In this document: piece by piece, positions 62,144 through 64,000 of the stretch
Layout of the letters: each line of letters begins with the position of its first letter
How positions within the stretch are numbered: position 1 is the first letter of the stretch
DNA from: Cercis canadensis
Taxonomy: Eukaryota; Streptophyta; Magnoliopsida; Fabales; Fabaceae
Reading direction: 5' to 3'
Length of the DNA stretch: 64,000 bases
NCBI GenBank assembly: GCA_003255065.1
Contig: QAOA01001448.1
Location: 351,533-415,532 of the forward strand
Translations under genes and position numbers: made by a program
Notes under the pieces: model-generated
Databases searched by the model: none
What the model was told of the DNA's origin: nothing
What the model saw: the letters and a program-made list of their open reading frames with translations, nothing else

Positions 62144-63970
62144 ATGGCTTCAGTTGGTGTTGCACCAACTTCAGGCTTGAGAGAACCCAGTGGTCATGCA
62201 GCAGGTGTTGATAGATTGCCCGAGGAGATGAACGATATGAAAATCAGAGATGATAAAGTATGTCAGCCTTTGTCTTACACGATTTCTCCTTGTTAATTTA
62301 TCCATTCACCTGCCTTTGGTTATTTGATTATATATTTCAGCCCTAGTTACTTACAGCTTGCTATATCTCATAGGAAATGGAAGCTACAGTTGTTGATGGT
62401 AATGGAACAGAGACAGGTCATATCATTGTGACCACTATTGGTGGTAGAAATGGTCAGCCGAAGCAGGTATTCCTTCTCCTTCTTCCTATATCAAATATCG
62501 TGTACTGGGTATGCCATTTGAAATAAATTTACTGGAACTAGTTCACGTACTGTATTTATTATGTGATTTACTTTGCTAAGCATTGCTTGAAAGTAGATAA
62601 ACAATTAATACTCCAGTGTGATATTGCTTTTGGGTGTAATGCGGTTTTTCCCATCAATGCTGTGATTGTGAATTTTGAAACGAGAATAATGCTAATTTTT
62701 CATGAAGTCTAATCTTCTTTCTTAAGATTTGGGTACCATGACTGCTCTACTCTCTACTGACTTGAAACTTTTATACAGTCAGTAGCATAAATATCATCTG
62801 CTTTATGATTAGTAAATGATCTCACCAATTGCTTAATAATTGACGATAGGATGGTGATATGATATAGTAGGGTGATCTTCTAATCAACATCTTCTCCTTA
62901 AATTCTTTTTTCAATTTATTGTTTTAAACTTTGTATTAATCTTACATCTTTAATATTTCAGACCATAAGCTATATGGCAGAGCGTGTTGTTGGGCATGGA
63001 TCATTTGGAGTTGTCTTCCAGGTACATCTCTAAACGCACTTGACTGGATTACTTTTGTTACTTCAGCTTTTTCAGCATTCACTGGCTTTAATGCTGATTT
63101 TGTGTATAATTGTAGGCAAAATGCTTGGAGACTGGTGAAACTGTGGCTATCAAAAAGGTTCTTCAAGACAAGAGGTACAAGAATCGAGAGCTGCAAACAA
63201 TGCGTCTTCTTGACCATCCGAATGTTGTCTCCTTGAAGCATTGTTTCTTTTCAACAACTGAAAAGGATGAACTATACCTTAATTTGGTACTCGAGTATGT
63301 TCCTGAAACTGTTCATCGTGTGATCAAACATTACAACAAGTTGAACCAAAGGATGCCACTGATATATGTGAAGCTCTATACATACCAGGTATGCTTGATC
63401 AAGAAAGCCTGGTTATGCCTTATACTGATTAGGCTTTTCAGCATGTATTTAAGATAATAACCTTGTGGACTGTAGTGCAACACTGACTTCTTCATTACTG
63501 AGTTCTTGTTCAAATCTGGTTAAATCTCACATTATGCACTTGATTATTGTGTTCATGGAAGCCCTATTGATTTTTTTAGATGGGAAAACATGCGGTGTTG
63601 TTTTCCCTGGATTTTGTTTTCTTCTTGCTGAGGTTGTAACATTTGTCTTGGTATATTGCAGATCTTTAGGGCACTATCTTATATTCATCGTTGTATTGGA
63701 GTCTGTCATCGGGATATCAAGCCTCAAAATCTGTTGGTATGTCCTTCATCTTTTTGCCTATAGTCTGTTGTGCATTATTTTTCTTACTGTTGGTTTAGTT
63801 CTCATGTTGCACATTTATAGTTTTGTGTTCCAAAAGATGAGAGACTGCAAATTTGGGTTTTGGCGACTTGGACTGTTCAAAAGTGACTTATTGAAAACTA
63901 CTTTTCTGTGCAGGTTAATCCACATACCCACCAGGTTAAATTATGTGACTTTGGCAGTGCGAAAGTCTTG
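62144..63970 (+). CDS. SHAGGY/GSK3-like protein kinase, 5' part (gene runs off the window)
   Basis: Seven coding exons are visible: 62144-62257, 62374-62466, 62962-63021, 63116-63388, 63662-63736 and 63914-63970, with a seventh expected beyond 64000 (six are complete). They give the first 224 residues of about 410. The N-terminus ([17 protein letters not shown], then [20 protein letters not shown]) and [20 protein letters not shown] fit group I plant kinases (Arabidopsis SK11/SK12/SK13). Kinase motifs seen are glycine loop GHGSFG (80-85), the lysine in VAIKK (102), HRD (196-198) and DFG (217-219). The activation-loop tyrosine and C-lobe lie outside the window. Members phosphorylate pre-primed substrates, including brassinosteroid-pathway factors and carbohydrate or stress enzymes, in cytosol and nucleus. 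Confidence 0.95.
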
Positions 63971-64000
63971 GTATGCTGCATTACATTTATTTATTTCCCC

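Noticed and set aside
1..64000. CRISPR arrays, operons, bacterial origins or a novel defence-type system
   Set aside because: Gene structure is plainly plant nuclear, and no regularly spaced short repeats or clustered unknown genes were seen.

Overview
The window is nuclear DNA from a dicot plant. Genes are split by many short GT-AG introns, spacers are AT-rich, and every recognisable protein is of plant type (PDR-type ABCG transporter, plant ATP-citrate lyase subunit A, SHAGGY-like kinase, class III peroxidase, receptor-like kinase). Citrus or a relative is my impression from the protein wording; nothing here proves it. There are five single N bases (17733, 37407, 41451, 48792, 49869), and each lies between two copies of the same sequence, which looks like contigs joined without merging their overlaps.

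Layout: 1-4150 spacer. 4993-8763 (+) receptor-like cytoplasmic-facing kinase, 507 aa from 7 coding exons, with a short uORF in its leader. 9545-27483 is a head-to-tail duplication of a PDR/ABCG transporter locus. The first copy (10905-16695) is a heavily broken pseudogene carrying a miniature LTR retrotransposon (TRIM, 13863-14632) and an antisense piece of a ZIP metal-transporter gene (15247-15545). The second copy (20015-27483) is intact: 24 exons, 1450 aa. A small ORF of unknown function lies about 1.1 kb upstream of both copies. 27901-29082 (-) S-adenosylmethionine synthase, tail to tail with the transporter and with a 5'UTR intron. 32374-32446 (-) tRNA-Phe. 32690-36364 (-) ZNF598/Hel2-type RING zinc-finger E3 ligase, 822 aa. 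39048-39335 (-) small secreted cell-wall-type protein. 40072-42830 two near-identical 1.38 kb copies, each with a dead class III peroxidase fragment and a tRNA gene that reads as Ile(UAU). 43208-48134 (-) ATP-citrate lyase subunit A, 423 aa, whose first intron appears to use a GC donor. 51246-57813 (+) SEC24-type COPII coat protein, 1030 aa. 62144 to the end (+) the N-terminal part of a SHAGGY/GSK3-like kinase cut by the window edge.

The functional genes are mostly conserved single loci of separate pathways (signalling, export of small molecules, methyl-donor supply, ribosome quality control, cytosolic acetyl-CoA, ER export), and I see no operon-like co-function. The unusual content is in the 9.5-19 kb region, a degenerate transporter duplicate that has collected a retroelement and a fragment of an unrelated gene, and in the N-flanking duplications. 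All exon boundaries were derived by hand from splice sites and reading-frame continuity. The coding lengths of all complete genes divide by three.
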